A stretch of 64,000 nt of DNA, from assembly GCF_000717335.1 (NCBI RefSeq), contig NZ_JNYZ01000010.1, forward strand, positions 124,001-188,000, given 5' to 3'. This document shows positions 51,883-61,059 of this stretch, piece by piece (the stretch's first letter is position 1; the number at the start of each line of letters is the position of its first letter). A program made the translations under genes and the position numbers. This DNA comes from Amycolatopsis jejuensis (lineage in GTDB: Bacteria > Actinomycetota > Actinomycetes > Mycobacteriales > Pseudonocardiaceae). A model generated the notes under the pieces. That model ran no database searches. It saw only the letters and a list, made by a program, of their open reading frames with translations, and was not told the origin of the DNA.

Positions 51883-52638
51883 ATGCGCACTTTCGACGAC
51901 CTGGTGGACGAGGCCGCCACCACATCCGTGTCCGGCTGGGATTTCTCGTGGCTCGACGGGCGGGCCACCGAGCAACGGCCCTCCTGGGGGTACCAGCGGG
52001 TGCTCGGCGAGCGGCTGCGGTCCGTCGAGTCCGTTGTGGACATTCAGACCGGCGGCGGCGAGGTGCTGGCCGGGGTGCCGGTGCTGCCGCCGCTCACCGT
52101 CGCGACGGAATCGTGGCCACCGAACGTCGCCAAGGCCGCCGCAGTGCTCGAACCGCGCGGTGCGACGGTCGTCGCGGACACCGATGAGCCGCCGCTTCCG
52201 TTCCGGGACAACGTGTTCGACCTGGTGGTGAGCCGTCATCCGGTCACGGTGTGGTGGGACGAGATTGCGCGCGTGCTGCGTCCGGGCGGCAGTTATCTGT
52301 CGCAGCAGGTCGGGCCGTGGAGTGTGTTCGAGCTGGTCGAGTACTTCCTCGGGCCGCAGCCGCCGGAGGTGCGCAACGGCAGGCATCCGGACCGCGCGCG
52401 GGCCGCCGCCGCGCAGGCCGGTCTCGAAGTGCTCGACCTTCGGTTCGAAGAACTGCGTACCGAGTTCCACGACATCGGCGCGGTGATTTACTTCCTGCGC
52501 AAGGTGATCTGGATGGTCCCGGGGTTCACTGTGGACGGATACCTGCCGCAATTGCGTGAGCTGCACCGGAAACTCCAGGACGGACCTTTCGTCGCCACCA
52601 CCACGCGGTATCTCATCGAGGCGCGGAAGCCCGGCTGA
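51883..52638 (+). CDS. SAM-dependent methyltransferase (class I)
   Basis: 251 residues. Motif I is atypical, VVDIQTGGGEVL, followed by LPFRDNVFDLVVSRHPVTVWWDEIARVLRPGGSYLSQQ, split here as post I, acidic turn and motif III. The second half (YFLRKVIWMVPGFTVDGYLP) matches actinobacterial small-molecule methyltransferases. Substrate unknown. The ATG at 51883 lies 10 bp after the SH3-like gene and may be in the same transcript. Its last 26 bp overlap the convergent TetR gene. Confidence 0.87.
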   Translation: MRTFDDLVDEAATTSVSGWDFSWLDGRATEQRPSWGYQRVLGERLRSVESVVDIQTGGGEVLAGVPVLPPLTVATESWPPNVAKAAAVLEPRGATVVADTDEPPLPFRDNVFDLVVSRHPVTVWWDEIARVLRPGGSYLSQQVGPWSVFELVEYFLGPQPPEVRNGRHPDRARAAAAQAGLEVLDLRFEELRTEFHDIGAVIYFLRKVIWMVPGFTVDGYLPQLRELHRKLQDGPFVATTTRYLIEARKPG

Positions 52639-53404
52639 TCGCCGTTTCGATGCCGTCGGCGAGCACGGCAACCGCAGCGTCCAGGCTGAGTCGCGCCTCG
52701 TGTTCGAGGTACGAGACCCCCGGTGGAGGCGGCGTGGGGTTTTCGCTCAGCCGCGCGACGTGCGGGTACCGAGCGGCCAGGTCCGGCGCCAGTTCGCCGA
52801 GCGCCGTGGTTCTGGCGTGCCACCAGTCCTCATCGGACAGTCCGGTTTCCTTCAGCGCCTGCCGGGATTCCGCGGCGATCTGCACCGTTCCCCGCACCAC
52901 GTTCAGCAGCGCACCGACCAGCCGGCGCACCTGTCCGGCGGGCAACCCGGTGGCAAACAGCACCCGCAGCACGGTTTCCTGCATCCGGAACTCCCCCGGA
53001 CCCAGCACCGGGCGTGCGTACGACATCTGCAGCAGCCACGGATGCCGCAGGTGGAAGTCCCAGAGGTCGGCGGCCAGCTCGAGCATCGCAGGTCGCCAGC
53101 CCGCGGACAGGTCGTGGTCGGCTCGCAGGTCGCCGAACACCTGGTCGCACATCAGGTCGATCAGCTCGGTTTTGCTGGGCACGTAGGTGTACAACGCCAT
53201 CGCCGTGCGCCCGAGGCGCTCCCCGACCGCGCGCATCGACAGCGCGGACATCCCCTCGGTGTCGGCGAGCTCGATTGCCGCCCGGACGATCAGGTCCACA
53301 CTCAGCGCAGGTTTCGGCCCCGGCGCGGTGCGCGGTTCGGCTCCGGCGCGCCACAGCAGCTCCATCGAACGGCGGGCGTCACCCTGCCCCGCGAACACGA
53401 CCAC
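52613..53404 (-). CDS. TetR family regulator (TetR_C_1/TetR-type C-terminal domain)
   Basis: 263 residues. The DNA-binding part is SVDLIVRAAIELADTEGMSA then MRAVGERLGRTAMALYTYVP and SKTELIDLM. The long C-terminal domain (LWDFHLRHPWLLQMSYARPV and onward) is like that of TetR-type antibiotic-sensing repressors. The GTG at 53404 has an AAGGAGAAAGGGG Shine-Dalgarno. It has no exporter beside it in this window. It is tandem with another TetR gene just upstream. Confidence 0.9.
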   Translation of the reverse strand: MVVFAGQGDARRSMELLWRAGAEPRTAPGPKPALSVDLIVRAAIELADTEGMSALSMRAVGERLGRTAMALYTYVPSKTELIDLMCDQVFGDLRADHDLSAGWRPAMLELAADLWDFHLRHPWLLQMSYARPVLGPGEFRMQETVLRVLFATGLPAGQVRRLVGALLNVVRGTVQIAAESRQALKETGLSDEDWWHARTTALGELAPDLAARYPHVARLSENPTPPPPGVSYLEHEARLSLDAAVAVLADGIETAISRASAPR

Positions 53405-53436
53405 CGGCAGCCCCTTTCTCCTTACAGCATAAAGGA

Positions 53437-54048
53437 CTACGTCGTGGCCGCGAAAACGAGGGAGACGAGCTCGTCGGCGAAGGTCACCACGGCGTCCGGG
53501 CTGGCGTGCCGGGCGGACGAGTGGAACAGCGCGACCCGTCCGTGCACGCCGACGAACGCGATCACCCCGGCCCGTTCGGCGGGGACCCGGAGGGCGACCC
53601 CGGCGTCGGCGCAGTTCGTGAATCCGCTGGTGAGCAGGCCGATCACGTCGATCATCGGACCACGCGGGCGCGTGCCGTTGGCGGTCATCAGCCGGTAATG
53701 TCCGGGATTGTCCATGGCGAACCGGCAGTACGAATGCAGCAGCGCACGCACGCGGGCCACGACGTCGCGCGCCGGGATGCGTGCTTCGGCGGTCTCCATC
53801 GCGGTGCGCAGCCGGGCGAACTCGTACTCGGTGAGCCCCGCGACGAGCGCCGCCCGGTCGCTGAAGTGCTGGTAAATGCTGGCCGGGGCAATGCCGACGG
53901 CCCGCGCGACGCCGCGGATGGTGAGCGCGTCCTCGCCGTCGAGCTCCGACAGCAACCTGCTGGCCGCGGCGAGGATCTCCCCGCGCAGCCGCTCGCCCTC
54001 GCCCCAGCGGTTGCGGGTGCGACCGCCGGCCTGGACCTCTCCGGACAC
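53437..54048 (-). CDS. TetR family regulator (TetR_C_33-like)
   Basis: 203 residues: REGILAAA-like start LRGEILAAASRLLSELDG, helix-turn-helix DALTIRGVARAVGIAPASIY then QHFSDRAALVAGL, and a C-terminal domain of the WHG type (YCRFAMDNPGHYRLM, VHGRVALFHSSARH). The GTG at 54048 is preceded by TAGAAC with a 7-nt gap (leaderless), better than the upstream start at 54141. The divergent YbaB-like gene starts 127 bp away. Confidence 0.85.
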   Translation of the reverse strand: MSGEVQAGGRTRNRWGEGERLRGEILAAASRLLSELDGEDALTIRGVARAVGIAPASIYQHFSDRAALVAGLTEYEFARLRTAMETAEARIPARDVVARVRALLHSYCRFAMDNPGHYRLMTANGTRPRGPMIDVIGLLTSGFTNCADAGVALRVPAERAGVIAFVGVHGRVALFHSSARHASPDAVVTFADELVSLVFAATT

Positions 54049-54175
54049 CCGCTCAGTTCTACTACCCCCGGCGCCCGCCCGGGGCTCCGGCCCGCCGCGG
54101 ATGTCGACCGTTTCGTCGCCCGGCGGCCATCCGCGGTTCACCGGGAGGGACCGGCCGGATGGATACCGTTCGCCG

Positions 54176-55219
54176 GTGGACGATCAAGGGTGGCTGGACG
54201 ACTTCCAGCGGCGAGTGGACGACATGCAGGCGAAAAGTGTTGCCCTGCAAGAGAAACTGAACGAGGCGGAAGGCAGGGCCCGCTCGAGGGACGGCCTCGT
54301 CACGGTCGCGGTTACGCCGAACGGGGCACTCAAAGACCTGCAGATCGACGACCGCGCCCTGCGCCACTCCACCGGAGCCCGCCTGACGGCGTCGATCATG
54401 GACGCGTTCGGAAAGGCGCAACGCCAGGTCTCGCGTGACGTCCTGGCCGCGTTCGAGCCGCTCGCGGGCGGCAGCGAGATGATGGAAGTGGTGCGGTCGT
54501 TCCTGCCATCTCCGGAGGAGGATTCGGACGAAACCCCATCGGGGGATGCCGGGCAGAGTGACGGATCTCCGGCCGCCCGGCGGGGTGGAGCTCCGGTCAG
54601 TGGCCCGGGGAGCACGCCACCTGGCTACGCTCCGCGCGGCGGCACCGGGCCCCGTGACGGCACCCCGCCTGGCCACACCCCGCGCGGCAACACCCCATCG
54701 CGCGGCGGCGCCGCATCGCGTGGCAACACTGCGTCGCGTGGCGGCGCCGCACCGCGTGACAGCAACCCGCCCGGCTACACCTCGCCGCCCGGCCACACCT
54801 CGCCGCCCGGCAGCACCGGGCCGCATGGCGACACTCCACCCGGCCACACCCCGCGCGGCAACACCGGGCAACGTGACAGCAACCCGCGCGGCAACACCGG
54901 GCCGCATGACAGCTCCCCGCCCGGCCACACCCCGCGCGGCGGCACGGCATCCCGTGGCGGCGCCGCACCCCGTGGCAGCACTCCGCCGCCCGCGCAACCA
55001 GGTGGCCCCGCCGTCCCGCCGCACGCGCGCGGTGGCACCCGCCCAATCCCATCCCGTGGCACCCCTCCTGCCCCACCGACCGGCAACCAGCCCGTCCCGC
55101 CTGCGCACGGTGGCGTCCCGCCCGCGTCGCCCGGTTCGGTTTCCCCGCCGCAGCCCACCTCCGGGCCGCACCGCCGCCGGGCCCATGACGAGGACGATGA
55201 CGAGTTGCAGCCGTGGTGA
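54176..55219 (+). CDS. YbaB/EbfC family protein with long Gly/Pro/Arg-rich repetitive tail
   Basis: 347 residues. The first 115 or so match the YbaB/EbfC nucleoid-associated fold: LDDFQRRVDDMQAKSVALQE, VTVAVTPNGALKDLQIDDRA and ASIMDAFGKAQRQVSRDVL, as in actinobacterial proteins near ESX or WXG100 genes. The remaining 230 residues are low complexity with repeats like GGAAPRDSNPPGYTSPPGH and RGNTGPHDSSPPGHTPRGG, ending in an acidic DEDDDELQPW. GTG 54176 follows TACCGT by 6 nt (leaderless). No ESX gene lies in this window. Confidence 0.78.
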   Translation: MDDQGWLDDFQRRVDDMQAKSVALQEKLNEAEGRARSRDGLVTVAVTPNGALKDLQIDDRALRHSTGARLTASIMDAFGKAQRQVSRDVLAAFEPLAGGSEMMEVVRSFLPSPEEDSDETPSGDAGQSDGSPAARRGGAPVSGPGSTPPGYAPRGGTGPRDGTPPGHTPRGNTPSRGGAASRGNTASRGGAAPRDSNPPGYTSPPGHTSPPGSTGPHGDTPPGHTPRGNTGQRDSNPRGNTGPHDSSPPGHTPRGGTASRGGAAPRGSTPPPAQPGGPAVPPHARGGTRPIPSRGTPPAPPTGNQPVPPAHGGVPPASPGSVSPPQPTSGPHRRRAHDEDDDELQPW

Positions 55220-55363
55220 CCTGCCTGTCAACCCGTCGTTGGTGTTGGTAAATCACCATTTGCCGGACAGTACGAAAGTCGGGTCACAGTTTCGGATCTT
55301 CTGCCTACGTTGGGTCGAGCGCGCGCAAACCAGGCAAACTCCCCAACCCCCAGGAGCTTTCCG

Positions 55364-55918
55364 ATGTCCAGGAAGTTCGTGCTGTCCGGCGCGGTCGCAC
55401 TCGCCTTCGCCGTCACGCCGGTCGCCGCCACTGCCGCCACCGCGGCCCCGGCCGCGACCACCACGGTGTACTACACCACGTCGGGCGCACCGACGTTCCG
55501 CGCCGAGATCAACGCGGGCGCGGCGAACTGGAACCGCGCGGTGAGCAACGTCAAGCTGGTGGAGAGGTCGTCCGGGGCGTCGCTGGAGTACGTCGAGGGC
55601 AACGACCCGCAAGGCTCCTACGCCCAGACCGACGGCCACGGCAACGGCACCATCTTCATCGACTACACCCAGGCCCAGCAGTACAACAAAACCCGCATCA
55701 CCGCCCACGAAACAGGGCACGTCCTAGGCCTCCCGGACCACTACTCGGGCCCGTGCTCGGAACTCATGTCAGGCGGCGGCCCCGGCCCGTCCTGCACGAA
55801 CGCCAACCCGAACGCCCAGGAAACCGCCCGCGTGCAACAACTGTGGGCCAACGGATTCCGCACCGCAGGCGGCCCACAGGAACGAATTTACGAGAAGCTC
55901 CCCGCCCCGGTCGGCTGA
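55364..55918 (+). CDS. Secreted snapalysin-family zinc metalloprotease
   Basis: 184 residues. A signal peptide ([20 protein letters not shown]) is followed by the compact M7 domain: [20 protein letters not shown], the zinc site [15 protein letters not shown] (two His and an Asp) and [15 protein letters not shown]. It is close to the small neutral protease of Streptomyces and should be an extracellular enzyme without a long propeptide. ATG 55364 has an AGGAG Shine-Dalgarno. A strong terminator follows at 55944-55972. Confidence 0.93.
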   Translation: MSRKFVLSGAVALAFAVTPVAATAATAAPAATTTVYYTTSGAPTFRAEINAGAANWNRAVSNVKLVERSSGASLEYVEGNDPQGSYAQTDGHGNGTIFIDYTQAQQYNKTRITAHETGHVLGLPDHYSGPCSELMSGGGPGPSCTNANPNAQETARVQQLWANGFRTAGGPQERIYEKLPAPVG

Positions 55919-55943
55919 TCCGACTCCACAGCCGATCGGTACC

Positions 55944-55972
55944 GCGGCGGCCGGGCAAATCCCGGCCGCCGC
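55944..55972 (+). terminator. Strong GC-rich hairpin after the snapalysin gene
   Basis: GCGGCGGCCGGG (55944-55955) pairs perfectly with CCCGGCCGCCGC (55961-55972) around a CAAAT loop, 25 bp past the stop codon. There is no long T-run, which is common in actinomycetes. Confidence 0.8.
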
Positions 55973-56618
55973 AGCCATCTCCACCCCGCAAGACCGGCGA
56001 CCCCCGGCCGCCGCTGCCACCGCCACTGCCCGAACCGGCGACTCACGACGGCCGTTGCCACCTCCGCTGCCCGGTGCCGCGAACCCCGGCCGCACTGCCA
56101 CCTCCACCGCCCAGGACCGGTGAACACCAACCACCGCTGCCATCTCCACCGCCCGAGACCGGCGGTCCCCGCTCGCCACCTCCACCAACCGAAACCGAAC
56201 GCCACCACCCCACCGCCCAGCGCCCGCGAACCCCAACCACCACCCGAGACCGGCAAACCCCACCCGCCACCTCCACTAACCGAAACCGAACGCCACCACC
56301 ACCCCCACCGCCCAGCACCCGCAAACCCCAACCACCGCAGCCGCCGCAGCCGCCGCCACCTCCACTAACCGGGACCGGCGAAACCCAACCACCGCCGCCC
56401 TCTCCACTAAGGACCGGCGAACCCCAGGCCCCAGCGAACGGCAGATCCCGCCCCGGCACCGCAACCGCAACCGGGGCGAAAATCGCTTGCCCCCCATCAA
56501 CCCCACCGCGCAGAATTCCCACCATGACCACCGAAACCACCCCGCCCTTCCCGACCCGCCGCGACGCGGAGTGCGGGAAGCAGCAGCGTGGCGGCGAAAG
56601 GACCCGTCTGGCGCATCG
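55973..56618. repeat. Gene-free C-rich degenerate tandem-repeat region
   Basis: No gene recognised. The plus strand is extremely C-rich with few G and T. A unit of about 70 bp recurs clearly at 56174-56241 and 56265-56336 (starting CGCCACCTCCACYAACCGAA), and diverged copies lie on both sides with CCACCTCCAC and GACCGGCGA motifs. Long open frames on both strands are low complexity. The LysE-type gene begins at its end. Confidence 0.65.
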
Positions 56619-57218
56619 ATGAGCGCCGCGGTCGTTGCGGGGCTCGTTGCCGGGTACGGGATCGCCATGCCGGTCGGTGCGGTGGGCGTCTACCTGGTCG
56701 GCCTGACTGCGCGTACGTCGTGGCGGGTAGGCGCGGCCGCGGCGATGGGGGTGGCCACTGCGGACGGGGTGTACGCCATCATCGCGACCGTCGGCGGCGC
56801 CGTGCTCGCTCCGCTTCTCGCGCCGGTCACTACACCACTGCGCTGGATCTCCGCCACAGCGCTCTTCGTCCTTGCCGCCTGGACTGCAACGAGGGCCGTC
56901 CGCCGTTACCGGGCCACCGAAAACCCCATCGCGGCAACGGATCCACGTCCGCTCCGCGCGTACGCGACCCTGCTCGGCCTCACCCTGTTGAACCCGGCGA
57001 CGATCGTCTACTTCACCGCACTCGTGCTCGGCGAGGTACCGGCGGACGGCGTCGTGTTCGCCGCCGCCGCCTTTGCTGCGTCGGCGAGTTGGCAGCTGCT
57101 GCTTGCGATCGGCGGTGCGCTGCTCGGCCGCACGCTCACCGGCGCGCGCGGGCGGCTGATCACCGCGTTGCTGTCCAGCGCAGTGATCATCGTGCTGGCG
57201 GCCCGACTCGTCACCTGA
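56619..57218 (+). CDS. LysE family transporter
   Basis: 199 residues, six predicted helices, LysE/RhtB type: VAGYGIAMPVGAVGVYLVGL with the glycine-proline rich first helix, GVATADGVYAIIATVG, and LGLTLLNPATIVYFTALVLG, which carries the conserved LNP segment. It probably exports an amino acid or analogue; substrate unknown. I chose the ATG at 56619 since the protein there starts directly with the first helix. Its stop overlaps the convergent LacI gene by 8 bp. Confidence 0.85.
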   Translation: MSAAVVAGLVAGYGIAMPVGAVGVYLVGLTARTSWRVGAAAAMGVATADGVYAIIATVGGAVLAPLLAPVTTPLRWISATALFVLAAWTATRAVRRYRATENPIAATDPRPLRAYATLLGLTLLNPATIVYFTALVLGEVPADGVVFAAAAFAASASWQLLLAIGGALLGRTLTGARGRLITALLSSAVIIVLAARLVT

Positions 57219-58209
57219 GGACCGTGCTTTCCCTGATCTCCAAGGAAAACGGCGGCTGTACCTCGCGTGGTGGAGCGTTCTCCGTACCGGTGAGCCTGCC
57301 GTGGATGAGGTCGATCGCGGCCTCGGCGATGGCGGCCTTGTCCGGCGAGATCGTGGTGAGTGCGGGCAGGCTGAACGCGCTTTCCTCGGTGTTGTCGAAC
57401 CCCACGATCGCGATGTCGTGGGGTACCCGGAGACCGTGCTCGGCCACCGAACGCAACGCGCCGACGGCCAGCAAGTCGTTGAAACAGAACACCGCATCCG
57501 GCGGTTCTTCCCGTGCCAGCAACCGTTTCATCGCCGCCGCGCCCTCCGACCGGTGATACTTCGCGACCGGCTCAACGAGCGACTCCGACGAAGGCAGACC
57601 AGCATCCTCCAGCGCCGCAAGGTATCCCGCCAGCCGGAGCGACGACGTACCCCGCTTCGGGTTCGCGCCGATCGCCGCGATCCGCCGGTGGCCCAGCGAA
57701 ACCAGATGCGACACGGCCAGATGCGCGGCCTGTACGTTGTCGATCGCCACCCGGTCGAGCGCGACGTCCACCGCGTGCTCGCCCAGCAGCACCAGCGGAA
57801 TCTCGCCGTCCGGGAAATCCCCTGCCTCAAGGGCTTCCGGATGCAGCAACGCACCGTCGACGAGATGCGGACCCAGTGAGTCCACAGTGGCCCGTTCCCG
57901 ATCGCGGGTACCTTGCGTCTGCTCGATCAGCACACTCCAGCCGCGTCGTTGCGCAGCGGTGATCACCAGCCCGGCCATCTCGCCGAAGTACGGAATGCTC
58001 AGCTCCGGCACCATCAACGCGAGGAACCCGGTCCTGCCGCGGCGCAGGTTCCGGGCGCCGACGTTCGGCCGGTAACCCGTCGCGGCCAGCGCTTCCTCGA
58101 CCCGCCGCCGGTTCTCGGGCTTCACGAACGCGTACCCGTTCACGACGTTCGACACGGTCTTCACCGAAACGCCCGCCATCGTCGCGACGTCTTTCAGGGT
58201 CACGGCCAC
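57211..58209 (-). CDS. LacI family transcriptional regulator of the sugar importer
   Basis: 332 residues. The N-terminal DNA-binding part has DVATMAGVSVKTVSNVV and the hinge helix region RRVEEALAATGYRPN. The periplasmic-binding-like sensor core follows, with PYFGEMAGLVITAAQ and VGFDNTEESAFSLPALTTI. It should repress the divergent importer operon until its sugar is bound. GTG 58209 has a GAGGAG Shine-Dalgarno. The likely operator is the 27-bp palindrome at 58306-58332. Confidence 0.93.
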   Translation of the reverse strand: MAVTLKDVATMAGVSVKTVSNVVNGYAFVKPENRRRVEEALAATGYRPNVGARNLRRGRTGFLALMVPELSIPYFGEMAGLVITAAQRRGWSVLIEQTQGTRDRERATVDSLGPHLVDGALLHPEALEAGDFPDGEIPLVLLGEHAVDVALDRVAIDNVQAAHLAVSHLVSLGHRRIAAIGANPKRGTSSLRLAGYLAALEDAGLPSSESLVEPVAKYHRSEGAAAMKRLLAREEPPDAVFCFNDLLAVGALRSVAEHGLRVPHDIAIVGFDNTEESAFSLPALTTISPDKAAIAEAAIDLIHGRLTGTENAPPREVQPPFSLEIRESTVLR

Positions 58210-58305
58210 GCCGACTCCTCATCTTCTCGCCCAGAGCCCACCACGAGCCCGCGAGGCTTCCGGCACCAGCCCCGGCGACCACGAAGTGTAGCGACGTTTT
58301 GCCTG

Positions 58306-58332
58306 TTTACAACGTTGTTCCAACGATGTAAA
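58306..58332. promoter_or_regulatory. LacI-type operator between regulator and importer operon
   Basis: TTTACAACGTTG (58306-58317) and CAACGATGTAAA (58321-58332) form a 27-bp palindrome with one mismatched pair per arm and a TTC centre. It is placed 97 bp before the regulator start and 80 bp before the binding-protein start. Confidence 0.75.
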
Positions 58333-58411
58333 AATAGCGCCAGCTCGGTGCCGTGACGACGATCACGGCACTGAGCGGGTTACCCCAGTCGCCGGCTGTG
58401 AGGAGTCCGCC

Positions 58412-59488
58412 GTGTCCCCGTCCGTCCCCGTCCGCGCCGCCCTGGTCGCCGGTACCGCCACGGCACTCGTGCTCGCCGGGTGCACCAGCCGCGAGGAAAC
58501 GCCCGCCGCGCAGAGCAACGGCGCAGGTCCGGCGGCGTCGGCTGCCTCGAACGCGCCGAGTGCCGACGGCTGCACGCTGGCCAAGACCGGCTACCCGAAG
58601 GTCGACCCGAAGACCGCGGTCATCGGCTTCTCGCAATCGGAGAAGGAAGCCAACCCGTTCCGCATCGCCGAGACCCAGTCGATCCGCGACGAGGCCAAGA
58701 AGCTCGGCATTCCGGCCGACCACCTGCTCACCACCAACGCGCAGAGTGACCTCAACAAGCAGATCAGCGACATCAAATCGCTGCTCGACAGAGGGGCGCA
58801 GCTGCTCGTCGTGGCGCCGCTGAACTCCGACGGCCTGCAACCGGCCCTCGACGCGGCGAAGGCGAAGAAGGTCCCGGTGATCACCATCGACCGCAAGGTC
58901 ACGTCGAAACCGTGCACCGACTACCTCACCTTCATCGGCTCCAACTTCGTGGAACAGGGGCAGCGCGCGGCTGCCGCGCTGGTCAAGGCCACCGGCGGCA
59001 ACGGGAAGGTCGCGATCCTGCTCGGCTCGTCGGGCAACAACGTGACCACCGACCGCACGCAGGGCTTCAAGGACGAGCTGGCCAAGACCCCCGGTCTCAC
59101 CGTGGTCGCCGAGCAGACCGGCGAGTTCGACCGGTCCAAGGGCCAGTCGGTGATGGAGCAGCTGATCCAGAGCCACCCCGACCTCACCGCGGTGTACGCG
59201 GAGAACGACGAGATGGGCATCGGCGCGGTCAACGCGCTCAAGACCGCGGGCAAAAACCCCGGCAAGGACGTCAAGGTCGTGTCCATCGACGGCACGCGCA
59301 ACGCGGTGCAGCTGATCGCCGACGGCAGTTACAACGCGGTCATCGAGTCGAACCCGCGGTTCGGGCAGCTGGCGTTCCAGACGTTGCAGCAGTTCGGAGA
59401 CGGGCAGGCCATCCCGCCGAGCATCGTGATCACCGACGACGCCTACGACGAGTCGAACGCGGCGCAGAAGGTCGGGAACGCGTACTGA
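58412..59488 (+). CDS. Sugar ABC transporter substrate-binding lipoprotein (YtfQ-like)
   Basis: 358 residues. A lipoprotein signal with lipobox LVLAGC (Cys near residue 24) anchors it outside the membrane. The type I binding fold (VIGFSQSEKEANPFRIAETQ, VPVITIDRKV, AVYAENDEMGIGAVNALK) is close to E. coli YtfQ, which binds galactofuranose; residues FSQ and the ENDEMG segment are shared features as I recall them. GTG 58412 has a GAGGAGTCC Shine-Dalgarno. First gene of the importer operon; its stop overlaps the ATPase start (TGATG). Confidence 0.9.
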   Translation: MSPSVPVRAALVAGTATALVLAGCTSREETPAAQSNGAGPAASAASNAPSADGCTLAKTGYPKVDPKTAVIGFSQSEKEANPFRIAETQSIRDEAKKLGIPADHLLTTNAQSDLNKQISDIKSLLDRGAQLLVVAPLNSDGLQPALDAAKAKKVPVITIDRKVTSKPCTDYLTFIGSNFVEQGQRAAAALVKATGGNGKVAILLGSSGNNVTTDRTQGFKDELAKTPGLTVVAEQTGEFDRSKGQSVMEQLIQSHPDLTAVYAENDEMGIGAVNALKTAGKNPGKDVKVVSIDGTRNAVQLIADGSYNAVIESNPRFGQLAFQTLQQFGDGQAIPPSIVITDDAYDESNAAQKVGNAY

Positions 59489-61059
59489 TGACGAGCACGG
59501 CCGACATGGACGTGACCACCACGACCGCACCGGTCCTCGAGGTGACCGGGGTGACCAAACGGTTCCCCGGCACCGTCGCGCTCGACGACGTATCCTTCGC
59601 CCTTCGCCGCGGCGAGGTCCACGCGCTGGTCGGCGAAAACGGCGCCGGAAAGTCCACTTTGATCAAGGTACTGACCGGCGTCTACCGGCCCGACGAGGGC
59701 GAGATCCGCCACCTCGGCGAGCCGGTGGAGTTCCGCCGCCCGATCGACGCGCAGCGGGCCGGGATCTCCACGATCTACCAGGAGGTCAACCTCGTCCCGC
59801 TGATGAGCGTGGCGAGCAACGTCTTTCTCGGCCGGGAACCGCGTACGCGCGCCGGGCTGGTGAACTGGTCGGCGATGAACGAGCAGGCCCGCGAACTGCT
59901 CGGCGGGTACGGTATCGACACCGACGTGCGACGGCCGCTGCACACGCTCGCGGTCGGCGCACAGCAGATGGTCGCGCTGGCCCGCGCAGTGTCCACAAAG
60001 GCCGGTGTGGTCGTGATGGACGAGCCGACGTCGTCGCTCGAACCGCGCGAAGTGGACACGCTGTTCGAGGTGCTGGCGCGGTTGCACGCGCAGGACATCT
60101 CGGTGATCTACGTGAGCCACCGGATGGACGAGCTGTATCGGGTATGCGACAGCGTAACCGTGCTGCGGGACGGCCGGGTAGTCCACAGTGGACCGTTGAA
60201 GCCGTTACCGCGCATCGAACTCGTGTCGATGATGCTCGGCCGGGAGATCCGGCAGATCCGCGCCGAGGGCGTCACCGCGTTCGGCGAGGAGCATCACGCC
60301 GAGGCGGAACCGTTGCTGCAGGCGGAAAACCTGTCCGGCGGTCACAAGCTTCGGGGCGTTTCGGTGAGCGTGCGGCCGGGTGAGGTCGTCGGGCTGGCCG
60401 GGCTGCTCGGGTCCGGACGCAGTGAAACCGCCCGCGCGGTGGTCGGCGCGTTCCCGCTCGACGGCGGGTCCGTGCTGCTCGCCGGGAAACCCTTGAAACG
60501 CGGGCGGATCTCGGCCGCGATGCGCTCCGGCATCGCACTGCTGGCCGAGGACCGTAAGGCCGACGGGATCATCCCGAACCTGTCCGTGCGCGAGAACATC
60601 GTACTCGCTGCCCTGCCGCGACTGTCCACTTTGGGCTTCGTCAACCGGTCCAAACAGGACCGCGTGGTGAAGACGTTCATGGATCGCTTGCGGATCAAGG
60701 CGTCGAGCCCGGAGCAGAAGGTGTCCGAGCTGTCCGGCGGCAACCAGCAGAAGGTCCTGCTCGCGCGCTGGCTCGCCACCGGGCCGAAGGTGTTGCTGCT
60801 GGACGAGCCGACGCGCGGCATCGACGTCGGCGCCAAAGCCGAGGTGCAGGCGCTCATCGACGAGCTCGCGCAGGAAGGCTTGGGCGTGCTGCTGATCTCG
60901 TCCGAGCTGGAGGAGCTGCTCGACGGCGCCGACCGCGTGGTCGTCCTCCGCGACGGCGCGGTGGCCGGGGAGCTGACCGGCGAGGCCGTCACCGAGGACA
61001 ACGTGCTGGCCGCCATTGCCGCAGGAGGTGACCACGATGTCGACACTGACGAGACCTGA
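59488..61059 (+). CDS. Sugar ABC transporter ATP-binding protein with two nucleotide-binding domains (YtfR-like)
   Basis: 523 residues, two fused ATPase domains as in ribose and galactofuranose importers. Domain 1: GENGAGKSTL, a non-canonical signature LAVGAQQMVALARA and VVVMDEPTSSLEPRE. Domain 2: an altered P-loop GLLGSGRSETARA, LSGGNQQKVLLARWL and VLLLDEPTRGIDVGAK. The degenerate second P-loop and first signature are normal for this family and leave one good catalytic site. It energises the two permeases encoded downstream. ATG 59488 overlaps the binding-protein stop. Confidence 0.93.
   Translation: MTSTADMDVTTTTAPVLEVTGVTKRFPGTVALDDVSFALRRGEVHALVGENGAGKSTLIKVLTGVYRPDEGEIRHLGEPVEFRRPIDAQRAGISTIYQEVNLVPLMSVASNVFLGREPRTRAGLVNWSAMNEQARELLGGYGIDTDVRRPLHTLAVGAQQMVALARAVSTKAGVVVMDEPTSSLEPREVDTLFEVLARLHAQDISVIYVSHRMDELYRVCDSVTVLRDGRVVHSGPLKPLPRIELVSMMLGREIRQIRAEGVTAFGEEHHAEAEPLLQAENLSGGHKLRGVSVSVRPGEVVGLAGLLGSGRSETARAVVGAFPLDGGSVLLAGKPLKRGRISAAMRSGIALLAEDRKADGIIPNLSVRENIVLAALPRLSTLGFVNRSKQDRVVKTFMDRLRIKASSPEQKVSELSGGNQQKVLLARWLATGPKVLLLDEPTRGIDVGAKAEVQALIDELAQEGLGVLLISSELEELLDGADRVVVLRDGAVAGELTGEAVTEDNVLAAIAAGGDHDVDTDET

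Noticed and set aside
56043..57497. 484-residue minus-strand frame across the C-rich spacer
   Set aside because: Antisense to the LysE-type gene and part of the LacI gene's neighbourhood; Gly/Trp/Arg-rich noise from repeats.
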